Of a stretch of DNA of 9,107 nucleotides, positions 1 through 7,407 are shown in pieces. The notes under the pieces are model-generated. The model did not search any database, had not been told where the DNA came from, and saw only the letters and a list, made by a program, of their open reading frames with translations. Source of the stretch: Paracoccaceae bacterium (GTDB lineage Bacteria; Pseudomonadota; Alphaproteobacteria; Rhodobacterales; Rhodobacteraceae); assembly GCA_015487335.1 (NCBI GenBank), contig WFPZ01000277.1:1-9107 (forward strand), written 5' to 3'. Position numbers and translations under genes: made by a program. Position 1 is the stretch's first letter, and the number at the start of each line of letters is the position of its first letter.

Positions 1-160
1 CATGCTGCCGTGCAACGTGATCCTGCGCGAGGTCGAGGGCGGGATCGAGGTCAGCGCGATCGACCCGGTGGCCTCGATGAGCGCCATCGACAACGACGAG
101 CTCAAGGCCGTGGCCGGCGAGGTGCGCGAGATGCTGCGCGAGGCCGTCGCCAGCATCTGA
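1..160 (+). CDS. DUF302-like protein, C-terminal part (gene starts upstream of window)
   Basis: The reading frame is open from the left edge (first complete codon at base 2) to a TGA at 158-160, giving 52 visible residues. The segment MLPCNVILRE, followed by an acidic/Gly turn, then EVSAIDPVASM and a C-terminal helix ending in VASI, resembles the C-terminal half of DUF302 proteins. These typically have a 'LPCNV..RE ... v.a.dP.a.m' pattern. The family is small, of unsettled function, and is often found near redox or sulfur genes. The ATG at base 2 is internal to this conserved region, so I treat the gene as truncated by the window edge and do not take that ATG as a start. Assignment rests on motif memory only. 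It runs in the same direction as the CDGSH gene 88 bases further on, but a strong hairpin lies between them. Confidence 0.65.
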   Translation, partial: MLPCNVILREVEGGIEVSAIDPVASMSAIDNDELKAVAGEVREMLREAVASI

Positions 161-179
161 GCATTTGCGCAGAAAGCCT

Positions 180-210
180 GCGCGCTCTCTCCTCTTGCGG
201 GAGGGCGCGC
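180..210 (+). terminator. Candidate hairpin terminator after the DUF302-like gene
   Basis: Bases 180-191 pair with 199-210 in a 12-bp stem (GCGCGC on both outer ends, two G-U pairs in the inner part) around a 7-base loop. It begins 20 bases after the stop codon of the upstream gene. Only a short TTT follows some bases later, so it is not a textbook intrinsic terminator. It could instead be a 3'-end stabilising structure with partial read-through into the CDGSH gene. Confidence 0.5.
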
Positions 211-248
211 GCCATGGTTTCCTCTTCGCGCGAACAGGAGGAGAACCC

Positions 249-881
249 ATGAGCGACGAAAAGCCAAGCATATCCCCCCGCGAAAACGGCCCCTTCGTTG
301 TCCGCAACGTCAAGATCCTGCGTCTCGAGGACGGTTCATTGGCCGAGGAAAAGCCGGTTCGCGCCCTGTGCCGTTGCGGAGCGTCGAAGAACAAGCCCTT
401 CTGCGACGGCGCCCACAAGGATATCGGCTTTGACAGCACCCCCGGGGATGTCTCCTCGCAGGACAGGGTCTTCGTCTATGAAGGGCGGGAAACCACCGTC
501 TATTTCAACAGGCTGCTGTGCAGCAGGGCGGGCGAATGCGTGCGCCGTCTGGGGGCAGTCTTCGACCGCGACAGGGATCCCTGGGTGATGCCCGACAACG
601 CCACGCCGGAGGAGGTTGCCGAGGCAGTTGCCGCCTGCCCTTCCGGGGCCCTGCGCCTGAGCGAGCCCGGCGGCGAGCCGCGGGCGATCCACGACGACGA
701 GGTCTCGATCACGGTAGAGCGCGACGGCCCCTACCGGGTGCGCAACATCCCCGTCGAGGCCCCCTACTGGGCCGAGGGGCAAAGCGCGCACAAATATGTC
801 CTGTGCCGTTGCGGCCTGTCGAAGAACAAGCCGTTTTGCGACGGCAGCCACGACGAGGCGGGCTGGAAATCCGGCAACTGA
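249..881 (+). CDS. CDGSH iron-sulfur protein with central Fer4_19-type domain (CDGSH-Fer4-CDGSH)
   Basis: A 210-aa protein, probably a soluble cytoplasmic iron-sulfur protein for electron transfer or redox/Fe-S sensing; no enzymatic activity can be assigned. Two copies of the [2Fe-2S] CDGSH motif (C-x-C-x2-S-x3-P-x-C-D-G-x-H) are visible. The first is at residues 41-56 (C41, C43, C52, H56, with CDGAH). The second is at 186-201 (C186, C188, C197, H201, with CDGSH). Each is preceded by a similar lead-in (GPFVVRN near 14-20, GPYRVRN near 160-166), so the two halves look duplicated. Between them, residues about 75-137 match the Fer4_19/DUF1271 pattern, with C91, C97, PW at 111-112 and a CPSGAL block at 130-135. 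The start at 249 is chosen because AGGAGGAGA lies just upstream; an in-frame ATG at 165 has no such site. There is no signal peptide or membrane segment. It converges on the Hint gene with a 24-base gap. Confidence 0.9.
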   Translation: MSDEKPSISPRENGPFVVRNVKILRLEDGSLAEEKPVRALCRCGASKNKPFCDGAHKDIGFDSTPGDVSSQDRVFVYEGRETTVYFNRLLCSRAGECVRRLGAVFDRDRDPWVMPDNATPEEVAEAVAACPSGALRLSEPGGEPRAIHDDEVSITVERDGPYRVRNIPVEAPYWAEGQSAHKYVLCRCGLSKNKPFCDGSHDEAGWKSGN

Positions 882-905
882 CCTCCCGCCCCGGCCTTCA
901 GGCCT

Positions 906-1916
906 TCAGGCCAGGGCGTGAAGAAGGGCGGATCGGGGGTTCATTTCCACCGAGACCAGCGGTTTGCCATTGCGCCGGTGGCGTTCAAGCAATGAGCGCA
1001 GCCGGCGCCCGCGCACGAACAACCGCGCGGGCTGCATCCGGCCGTTGCGCAGCTGCGGCAGGCGGGCCCTGATCGCGTCGATCTCGCGCGGGGTCAGGGA
1101 TTCGTGCACCACGGCACCAAGGTAGAGGCTCTCGGCGGGGCTGCGCTCGGCAAAGACGATGGCGTGGCGATCGAACAGCAGATGCAGGTATTCCACCCCC
1201 TGGGGGGCGGTCAGGCGGTCGATGCCAGGAAATCCCGCAAGCTGGCAGGCCGGCACCAGAATTTCCGCCTCGCCGAACATCCGCTCTGCAATCGCCGAGC
1301 GCAGCATGATCCGGTGCTGCGGCGAGACCGTCAGGTCGCGCCCCGGCAAGCCCCGGCCCAAGGCGCCTGCCCTGATCCGCACCGGGCCATGGTCAGGATG
1401 CGCGGCCAGATGCGCAGCCGACAGCCGTCGCCTGTGCACCAGACGCAGCGGCATCGGCCCGTCGTCGGCGGTTTCGACAAGATCTCCCGGGTGAAGGCTC
1501 TCCACCGGGCGGTTTCCCGTGGCAGTGGCGATCAGCGTGCCCGGCGTGAAGCAGGAAGGGCCCAGATCCCCCACTGCCAGAGAGCTCTGCCCGGAAACCC
1601 AGGAGGTCGATACCAGCGTGGCATCCTCGAGCACCGAACCGTCGCTGGGCGTGAAGAGCGTTCGTCCGTCGGCCAGATAGAATGTCACCCCGGTGATCGT
1701 GGTGGTGGAGCCGTCGGCCAGCTGAACCGTGACGGTATCGCCGACATAGGATGCGGTGATATCCACCCCGTCGATGGAATCGTTGGAAAAACGGTTGATC
1801 AGGTCGTTGTCGTTCTGATCGACGATCGTGTACTTGCGGACCGTCAGCAAGGTCCCCGGTGGCGGGGGCGCATAGGGATCGATCAACCAGAACTGGTCGA
1901 GATATGTGGTTGGCAT
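906..1916 (-). CDS. Hint-domain (Hedgehog/intein-type) protein
   Basis: A 336-aa protein with a Hint_2-type domain. Residues 1-120 look beta-rich and acidic (repeated short V/T/D/G strands) and have no recognised family. The Hint fold starts at S121-C122 with CFTPGTLI, whose Cys122 would be the nucleophile for an N-to-S acyl shift. It continues through an RPVESLHPGDLV block (136-147), an SPQHRI block with H201, and a DRHAIVFAE block (249-257). A basic C-terminal tail follows (RGRRLRSLLERHRR near 302-315). There is no Asn or splice-junction residue as in a true intein and no homing endonuclease, so splicing is not expected. Self-cleavage before Cys122 is possible by analogy but unproven. No signal peptide is evident; such proteins are common in Rhodobacterales, and their role is unclear. 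The ATG at 1916 is preceded by a GAGAG-like weak ribosome site and by a leader hairpin. Confidence 0.85.
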   Translation of the reverse strand: MPTTYLDQFWLIDPYAPPPPGTLLTVRKYTIVDQNDNDLINRFSNDSIDGVDITASYVGDTVTVQLADGSTTTITGVTFYLADGRTLFTPSDGSVLEDATLVSTSWVSGQSSLAVGDLGPSCFTPGTLIATATGNRPVESLHPGDLVETADDGPMPLRLVHRRRLSAAHLAAHPDHGPVRIRAGALGRGLPGRDLTVSPQHRIMLRSAIAERMFGEAEILVPACQLAGFPGIDRLTAPQGVEYLHLLFDRHAIVFAERSPAESLYLGAVVHESLTPREIDAIRARLPQLRNGRMQPARLFVRGRRLRSLLERHRRNGKPLVSVEMNPRSALLHALA

Positions 1917-2236
1917 GCTGCTCTCTGCCTCGAAGCCCTTTGCGGGCCTTTTTTGCTTCGGCCATGAAAATACCCGCCGGCCCGGGCAATGCGAACAGCG
2001 GCGAATCCCTTCGGAAAATTTGGTAAACAGGTGTCACCAATTTGCAATAAGTTCATGATATCAAATCAATAAATTGTAGGTCCAAGAAAGCCGTCCACCA
2101 GATGAGGATTGGTGAAGAGGGCGCCTTTCGTCCTGCGGAAACGGGCAGGGCCTTTTGCCATAATTCTGCCACATTGCTTGCCAAGAATTTCCCCGGAAGT
2201 TGTGAGGTTCGGCGCGCAATGCGCAAAGGAGACCGG
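1917..2236. other. Divergent intergenic region between Hint gene and 154-aa gene
   Basis: These 320 bases hold no supported gene. Bases about 2012-2090 are clearly more AT-rich than the rest of the window. They contain an interrupted repeat TTGGT/ACCAA (2020-2024 and 2036-2040, 11 bases between) and the 8-base palindrome TGATATCA (2056-2063). This is the natural place for the promoter of the minus-strand Hint gene and perhaps for the plus-strand gene. I could not fix convincing -35/-10 pairs. Reading frames that cross the region (for example from an ATG at 2102) have no ribosome site. Confidence 0.5.
1931..1960 (-). promoter_or_regulatory. Hairpin in the 5' leader of the Hint gene
   Basis: CGAAGC (1931-1936) and GCTTCG (1955-1960) can pair, with a nested GCCC/GGGC pair (1935-1938 and 1944-1947). 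A run of six T follows the inner stem on the plus strand (1949-1954). On the minus strand the structure sits about 15 bases before the Hint start codon and contains six A. It could be a leader structure for the minus-strand message. On the plus strand it resembles a short intrinsic terminator, but no plus-strand gene ends here. The role is undecided. Confidence 0.35.
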
Positions 2237-2701
2237 ATGATACAAGCCGAGCGCCTTCCGTCGCCGGTGGCATCCCCCCGCGTCGGGATGCCGCCGCCCT
2301 CCGCCAGACCGGCCGGCCATGCACGTGGCCGGAAGATGTTCCACACCACGCCCCATGCCCTGTGCATGGACGGCCGCCATCTCGCCCGCGAGAACCACGA
2401 CGTGGCCCTGGCCCAGCTGCAGGAAGCCATCCGCCTGGCCGAGCTGCACGGCAAAAGCGAGCTGCTGATCGGCGACATCGTCCCCCGGGCCCGGCCAGGA
2501 GAAGGCGATCCCGCGCAGGTGCCGGAGGTGCAGGGCCGGATCGAGGAAATCCTTGCCGAAGCCTGCGCCCGTCTGGGCCGGGAGATGCCCGAAACCCGGC
2601 TCAGCCTGCATTTCGGCAAATTCCACATCCGCTGCTATCTGGGGCGCGAAAAACCATCCGATCACATCCACGAGGAGGACTGGCTGAGCGATTCCCGCTG
2701 A
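2237..2701 (+). CDS. Unrecognised 154-aa protein
   Basis: I do not recognise this protein. The reading frame has strong G/C third-position bias, and the ATG at 2237 follows AAAGGAGA by five bases, which supports it as a real gene. Residues 1-33 are rich in Pro, Ala and Arg and look disordered. From M34 the protein looks folded: an FHTTPHAL segment (35-42), a helix with AQLQEAIRLAELHGKSELL (59-77), GDIVPRARPGEGDPA (79-93), a second helix (about 97-113), then LSLHFGKFHIRCYL (122-135) and an acidic, His-containing tail with DHIHEEDW (142-149). There is no signal peptide or membrane segment. An alternative start at M34 (base 2336) has only a weak GGAAG upstream and would remove the disordered part. 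Divergent from the Hint gene and convergent with livF, it has no operon partner. A cytoplasmic location is inferred. Confidence 0.75.
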   Translation: MIQAERLPSPVASPRVGMPPPSARPAGHARGRKMFHTTPHALCMDGRHLARENHDVALAQLQEAIRLAELHGKSELLIGDIVPRARPGEGDPAQVPEVQGRIEEILAEACARLGREMPETRLSLHFGKFHIRCYLGREKPSDHIHEEDWLSDSR

Positions 2702-2750
2702 TCGGCGGCCAATCTGCCCGCACGGGGCACCACGCCGGTGCAGGTTTCTT

Positions 2751-2776
2751 CTGCCGGTTCTGCTCTCGCCCGGCAG
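2751..2776. terminator. Inverted repeat in the convergent gap, possible bidirectional terminator
   Basis: CTGCCGG (2751-2757) and CCGGCAG (2770-2776) form a perfect 7-bp stem with a 12-base loop. It lies between the stop of the 154-aa gene and the stop of livF, which converge. A second smaller pair, TGCCC (2715-2719) and GGGCA (2725-2729), lies just left of it. Neither has a T-run, so a terminator role is inferred mainly from the position. Confidence 0.4.
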
Positions 2777-2799
2777 GCCGGCGCCACCTCAGGCAGTTG

Positions 2800-3485
<686 letters not shown>

Positions 3486-3489
<4 letters not shown>

Positions 3490-4241
3490 GCCATGTCCTC
3501 CTCGCCCAGGTAGGCGCGGCGCACCTCGCTGTCGGCGCGGATCTCCCGCGGCGTGCCGGTGGCGATCACCCGGCCATAGACCAGCACGCTGATCCGGTCG
3601 GCCAGGGCAAAGACGGCATCCATGTCATGCTCGACCAGCAGGATCGGCGCCTCGGCCCGCAGCCCGTCGAGAAAGCGGGTCATCTGCCGCGAGCCCTCCA
3701 GCCCCAGCCCGGCCATCGGCTCGTCCATCAGGAAGGCCCGGGGCTTCAGGACAAGCGCCACCGCCACCTCGAGCTGCCGGCGCTGGCCGTGGGAAAGATC
3801 GGCCACACGGGTGCGGGCCAGCTCCTCCAGCCCCACCGCCGCCATGGCCTCGCGGGCGGCTTCCAGCAGGGCGCCGTCCTTCATTACCGGACGGAAGAAG
3901 CGGAATACCCCGCCGCGCGCCCCCAGCGCCCCCAGCACGAGGTTCTGCAGCACGGTGTGCTCCATCGCCAGCGAGGAAATCTGAAAGGTCCGCGCCAGCC
4001 CCATCCGGGCACGCGCGGCGGCGGGCAGGGCGGTCACGTCCTCGCCCAGAAAATGCACGGTGCCGGAATCGGGGCGCAGACCGCCGGCGATCTGCTGGAT
4101 CAGGGTGGATTTTCCCGCCCCGTTCGGCCCGATCAGGGCGTGGATCTCGCCTTCGCGCAGATCGAGGCTGATCCCGTCGCTGGCCTTCAGCGCGCCGAAG
4201 GCCTTGCGGATGTCGCGTATTTCCAGAACCGGCTCAGTCAT
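3486..4241 (-). CDS. livG: HAAT-family ABC importer, ATPase subunit LivG
   Basis: The partner ATPase of LivF, binding and hydrolysing ATP for the LivH/LivM channel. All catalytic elements are intact in 251 aa: A-loop aromatic Phe15, Walker A GPNGAGKST (38-46), Q-loop Gln87 in RTFQ, signature LSHGQRRQLE (149-158), Walker B FLMDEP (170-175) with Glu174, and H-loop His205 in VEHD. The LSHGQ form of the signature and the C-terminal RRAYLGEE are typical of LivG rather than other ABC ATPases. The ATG at 4241 overlaps the end of livM by eight bases, and the stop overlaps livF by four, so livM-livG-livF are tightly coupled. LivG carries the full canonical set that LivF lacks at the H-loop. Confidence 0.95.
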
Positions 4242-5217
4242 GGGTGGCCTCGCGCCCGGCGATCAGCCCGACCAGCCCGCCGCGGGCAAACAGCACCACC
4301 CCCAGAAGCAGCAGCCCGAGGAAGACCTGCCAGTATTCGCTGATGCCGCCCAGCACGTTTTCCAGCAGGATGAACAGCGCCGCCCCCGCCACCGGCCCGA
4401 ACAGCCGCGCCACGCCGCCGAGGATCACCAGCACCATGATCTCGCCGCTGATGTTCCAGCCGAACATCGCGGGGCTGACGAAGCGGTTGAGATCGGCAAA
4501 CAGCGCCCCGGCCAGCCCGGTGAGCGCGGCCGAGATCACGAAGGCCACCAGCCGCACCCGGTAGGGCCGGATGCCGACGGCCTCGACCCGCGCGGCGTTC
4601 TGGCGCGCCGCGGCCAGCGCCAGCCCGAAGGGCGATTTCGCCAGCCGCGCGGTGAAGAACAGCGCCGCCAGCAGGATCGCGTAGCAGATCGCAAAGAACT
4701 GGATCGGGTCCAGGGTGTTGAGGCCGGGAAAGCTGTTGCGCAGGTAGATCGACAGCCCGTCCTCGCCGCCGTAGGCCGGCCAGCTGATGGTGAAGTAGTA
4801 GAGCATCTGCGCGAACGCCAGCGTGATCATGATGAAATAGACACCCGAGGTGCGCAGGGAGAGCGCCCCGATCACCAGCGCCGCCAGAGCGCTGGCCACC
4901 ACCGCCACCAGCCAGATCACCGGCATGCTCCTGGTGCCTTCGATGAGAACGGGCCATTCCATCAGCGGCTCGTAGCTCTGGGCATGGCTGGCCAGGATCC
5001 CCATCGCGTAGCCGCCGATCCCGAAGAAGGCCGCGTGGCCGAAGCTCACCAGCCCGCCCAGCCCCAGCGCGATGTTCAGCCCCACCCCGGCCAGCGCCAG
5101 GATTGCCACCCGGGTGGCCAGGGTGATGACGAAGGGCTCGTCCGCAGCCCAGGCCCACAGCGGCACCGCCAGCAGCCCCAGCGCGATCACCCCGTTGAGA
5201 ACAGCCTCGCGCGACAC
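4234..5217 (-). CDS. livM: HAAT-family ABC importer, permease subunit LivM
   Basis: An inner-membrane permease of 327 aa that forms the translocation path with LivH. It shows many hydrophobic spans and the LivM hallmarks LGLGGLVSFGHAAFFGIGGY (51-70), LRTSGVYFIMITLAFAQM (121-138), GGEDGL (150-155) and ILGGVARLFGPVAGA (265-279). Length is normal for the stand-alone form (some LivM proteins carry an N-terminal extension that is absent here). The start is a GTG at 5217: the complementary strand reads GGGAGGGT just upstream, inside the last codons of livH, and the livH stop is separated from the GTG by one base. No ATG near this position fits as well. Translation is therefore probably coupled to livH. 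Confidence 0.94.
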   Translation of the reverse strand: MSREAVLNGVIALGLLAVPLWAWAADEPFVITLATRVAILALAGVGLNIALGLGGLVSFGHAAFFGIGGYAMGILASHAQSYEPLMEWPVLIEGTRSMPVIWLVAVVASALAALVIGALSLRTSGVYFIMITLAFAQMLYYFTISWPAYGGEDGLSIYLRNSFPGLNTLDPIQFFAICYAILLAALFFTARLAKSPFGLALAAARQNAARVEAVGIRPYRVRLVAFVISAALTGLAGALFADLNRFVSPAMFGWNISGEIMVLVILGGVARLFGPVAGAALFILLENVLGGISEYWQVFLGLLLLGVVLFARGGLVGLIAGREATHD

Positions 5218-5218
5218 C

Positions 5219-6136
5219 TCAGACCCTCCCGAACAGGCCCGAGGGGCGCACCACCAGCACCCCGGCCATGAGGATGTAGATCAGCATCGAGGCCAGCGCC
5301 GAGCCCACCGAGGTGGCGCTGGCCGGGTCCATGAAGAGCGAAAAGAACGAAGGCAGCAGCGCGCCCCCGAGGGTGTCGGTCAGCCCCACCAGCAAGGCGC
5401 CGATCAGCGCCCCCCGGACCGAGCCGATGCCGCCGATCACGATCACCACGAAGGCCAGGATCAGCACCGGCTCGCCCATGCCCACCTGCACCGACTGGAT
5501 CGCCCCCACCAGCGCCCCGGCAAGGCCCGCCAGCGCCGCTCCCAGCGCGAAGACCATCGTGTAAAGCGCCGAGATGTTGACCCCCAGCGCCGCGATCATC
5601 TCGCGGTCGCTCTGCCCGGCGCGGATGCGCATGCCCAGACGGGTTCTGGCGATCAGCAGAAACAGCCCTGCCGCCACCAGCAACCCGATGACGATCAGCG
5701 CCAGACGGTAGAGCGGGTAGCGGATGCCTCCGGGCAGGGTGACCGGGCCGGACAGGTAGTCGGGGATGTCGAGATAGAGCGGAAAGGAGCCGAACAGCCA
5801 CCGCGTGCCTTCCGAGAAGATCAGGATCAGCGCGAAGGTGGCCAGCACCTGATCAAGGTGGTCGCGGTCGTAGAGCCTGCGGATCACCGCCAGCTCCACC
5901 AGCGCCCCGGCCAGCGCGGCAGCCGTCAGGCTGGCAGCCAGCGCCAGCAGGAAAGAGCCCGTGGCCGCCGCCACCGCCGCCGCCGCGAAAGCCCCCACCA
6001 TGTAGAGCGAGCCATGGGCGAGGTTGATCAGCCCCATCACCCCGAACACCAGCGTCAGCCCGGCCGCCATCAGAAACAGCATGACGCCGAACTGCAGGCC
6101 GTTGAGCACCTGCTCGATCAACAAGAGAGCGGACAT
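5219..6136 (-). CDS. livH: HAAT-family ABC importer, permease subunit LivH
   Basis: An inner-membrane permease of 305 aa, partner of LivM. Hydrophobic spans run through nearly the whole length. Family markers are GLINLAHGSLYMVGAF (35-50), the cytoplasmic loop ARTRLGMRIRA (163-173) followed by the coupling-helix region near DREMIAALGV (177-186), IGGIGSVRGALIGA (234-247) and the C-terminal RPSGLFGR (297-304). The ATG at 6136 has only a weak, distant AGGA upstream. It follows the binding-protein gene by 69 bases containing a GC-rich hairpin, so it is probably made at a lower level than that protein. Alanine-rich stretches (about 51-80) are normal for high-GC members. Confidence 0.95.
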   Translation of the reverse strand: MSALLLIEQVLNGLQFGVMLFLMAAGLTLVFGVMGLINLAHGSLYMVGAFAAAAVAAATGSFLLALAASLTAAALAGALVELAVIRRLYDRDHLDQVLATFALILIFSEGTRWLFGSFPLYLDIPDYLSGPVTLPGGIRYPLYRLALIVIGLLVAAGLFLLIARTRLGMRIRAGQSDREMIAALGVNISALYTMVFALGAALAGLAGALVGAIQSVQVGMGEPVLILAFVVIVIGGIGSVRGALIGALLVGLTDTLGGALLPSFFSLFMDPASATSVGSALASMLIYILMAGVLVVRPSGLFGRV

Positions 6137-6156
6137 GGCGGGAAATCCTGCACGAA

Positions 6157-6190
6157 AGGCCCGGACCCGCGGGTGGCGGGCCCGGGGCCT
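6157..6190 (-). promoter_or_regulatory. Intercistronic hairpin between binding-protein gene and livH
   Basis: In the 69-base gap between the two genes, GGCCCG (6158-6163) can pair with CGGGCC (6177-6182) around the inner palindrome ACCCGCGGGT (6165-6174). Alternatively AGGCCC (6157-6162) pairs with GGGCCT (6185-6190). On the transcribed minus strand the outer stem is followed by TTTC. Hairpins at this place in ABC-importer operons commonly protect the upstream binding-protein message or end part of the transcripts; that role here is inferred. Confidence 0.6.
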
Positions 6191-6205
6191 GTCATTTCAC
6201 CTTCG

Positions 6206-7354
6206 TCACATCTTGCATTCGGCGGCGTAGGCGTCCTGGTGGTTCTCGAAGGCGGTGGCGACGATCCTGTTGGTGTAGATGTCGCCCTCCTTGATCACCT
6301 CGCGCACGTAGATGTTCTGGATCGGGTGCTGGTTGGGCCCGAAGGCGAAGTTGCCGCGCACCGAGTCGAAATCGGCCTCCTTGAGGGCGGCGCGGAAGGC
6401 CTCCGGATCATCCACATCGGCCTTTTCCATGGCGCTGAGCAGCAGGTTGGCGGTGTCATAGCCCTGGCTGGCGTAAAGCGAGGGCAGGCGGCCGTATTCG
6501 GCCTGGAAGGCGGCCACGAACTTCCTGTTTGCCTCGTTGTCGAGGTCCTTGCTCCACTGCGAGGTGTTCTTCACCCCCAGCGCCGCGTCGCCCACCGCCT
6601 GAAGGATGCCCTGATCGAAGCTGAAGGCCGGGCCCACCACCGGCAGGCCGACCCCGCTGTCGGCATATTGCTTGAGGAAGGAGATCCCCATCCCTCCGGG
6701 CAGGAAGAAGAACACGCTGTCGGCCCCCGAGGCGCGGATCTGGGCGATCTCGGCGGCATAGTCCTTCTGGCCCAGCTTGGTATAGACCTCACCGGCCAGG
6801 TTGCCCTTGAAGTAGCGCTTGAAGCCGGTCAGCGCGTCCTTGCCGGCCGGGTAGTTGGGCGCGAGGATGAAGGTGTTCTTGTAGCCAGCGTCATTGGCAT
6901 AGGCGCCTGCGGCCTCGTGCAGGTTGTCGTTCTGCCAAGCGACATTGAAGTAGAAGGGGCTGCAGCCCTTGCCGGCCAGCGCCGAAGGCCCGGCATTGGG
7001 CGAGAGGTAGAACTTGCCCTGGGCGGTCACCGCGGGCACCACCGCCATCGCCAGGTTGGACCAGATGATGCCCGTGAGCACATCCACCTTGTCCGACTGG
7101 ATCATCTTGTCGGCCAGCTGCACGGCGATGTCGGGCTTGCGCTGATCGTCCTCGATCACCACGTCCATGTCGTCGCCACCGGCCAGCTTGACAGCCAGCA
7201 TGAAGCCGTCGCGCACGTCGATGCCCAGGCCTGCGCCGCCGCCCGAAAGCGTGGTGATCATGCCCACCTTCAGCTTGTGGTCGTCGGCCAGCGCCATCGT
7301 CGCGGCGAACATCGCCGTGGAGGCGGCCAGCGCCAGTGTCTTCAGTCTACCCAT
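6206..7354 (-). CDS. Periplasmic substrate-binding protein of the HAAT importer (Peripla_BP_6 type)
   Basis: A 382-aa periplasmic type-I binding protein that delivers ligand to LivH/LivM. The N-terminus is a Sec signal peptide: charged MGRLK, a hydrophobic Ala-rich core, then ALA at 21-23 with likely cleavage before D24. The mature protein opens with LKVGMITTLSGG (28-39), the usual first strand and ligand-loop of LivK-like proteins. The YLSPNAGPSALAGKGC (116-131) and FNVAWQNDN (136-144) blocks and the FILAPNYPAGKDA segment (162-174) resemble the Nba-like/aromatic-acid branch more than classical LivK; this is from memory. C131 and C380 are the only Cys of the mature protein and could form a disulfide. 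The ATG at 7354 follows GAAGGGAG; the frame extends further upstream, but without a signal peptide fit. First gene of the operon. Confidence 0.9.
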   Translation of the reverse strand: MGRLKTLALAASTAMFAATMALADDHKLKVGMITTLSGGGAGLGIDVRDGFMLAVKLAGGDDMDVVIEDDQRKPDIAVQLADKMIQSDKVDVLTGIIWSNLAMAVVPAVTAQGKFYLSPNAGPSALAGKGCSPFYFNVAWQNDNLHEAAGAYANDAGYKNTFILAPNYPAGKDALTGFKRYFKGNLAGEVYTKLGQKDYAAEIAQIRASGADSVFFFLPGGMGISFLKQYADSGVGLPVVGPAFSFDQGILQAVGDAALGVKNTSQWSKDLDNEANRKFVAAFQAEYGRLPSLYASQGYDTANLLLSAMEKADVDDPEAFRAALKEADFDSVRGNFAFGPNQHPIQNIYVREVIKEGDIYTNRIVATAFENHQDAYAAECKM

Positions 7355-7387
7355 TTCTCGGCTCCCTTCGGTTTCGCATCCTGATGT

Positions 7388-7407
7388 CCCGGCCTCGCTC
7401 GGCCGGG
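7388..7407 (-). promoter_or_regulatory. Hairpin in the 5' leader of the binding-protein gene
   Basis: CCCGGCC (7388-7394) and GGCCGGG (7401-7407) form a perfect 7-bp stem with a 6-base loop. It lies about 33-53 bases before the binding-protein start codon on the minus strand, upstream of its ribosome site. There is no T-run, so it is not a typical attenuator. It may stabilise the message or mark a binding site. Confidence 0.4.

Noticed and set aside
906..1916. Possible true intein in the Hint gene
   Set aside because: There are no flanking host-protein sequences, no C-terminal His-Asn junction and no endonuclease domain, so protein splicing is not supported.
1104..1967. Plus-strand open frame of 287 codons opposite the Hint gene
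   Set aside because: The minus strand encodes clear Hint blocks (CFTPGT, SPQHRI). The plus frame is Arg/Gln/Gly-rich with no domain.
2066..2671. Minus-strand open frame of 201 codons opposite the 154-aa gene
   Set aside because: The plus-strand frame has the AAAGGAGA ribosome site and stronger G/C third-position bias. The minus frame has no ribosome site that I can see.
5072..7384. Very long plus-strand open frame (770 codons) opposite the importer genes
   Set aside because: It lies antisense to livH and the binding-protein gene, both with clear family motifs. Its translation is low-complexity His/Arg/Gln/Gly-rich, the typical mirror image of high-GC coding DNA.
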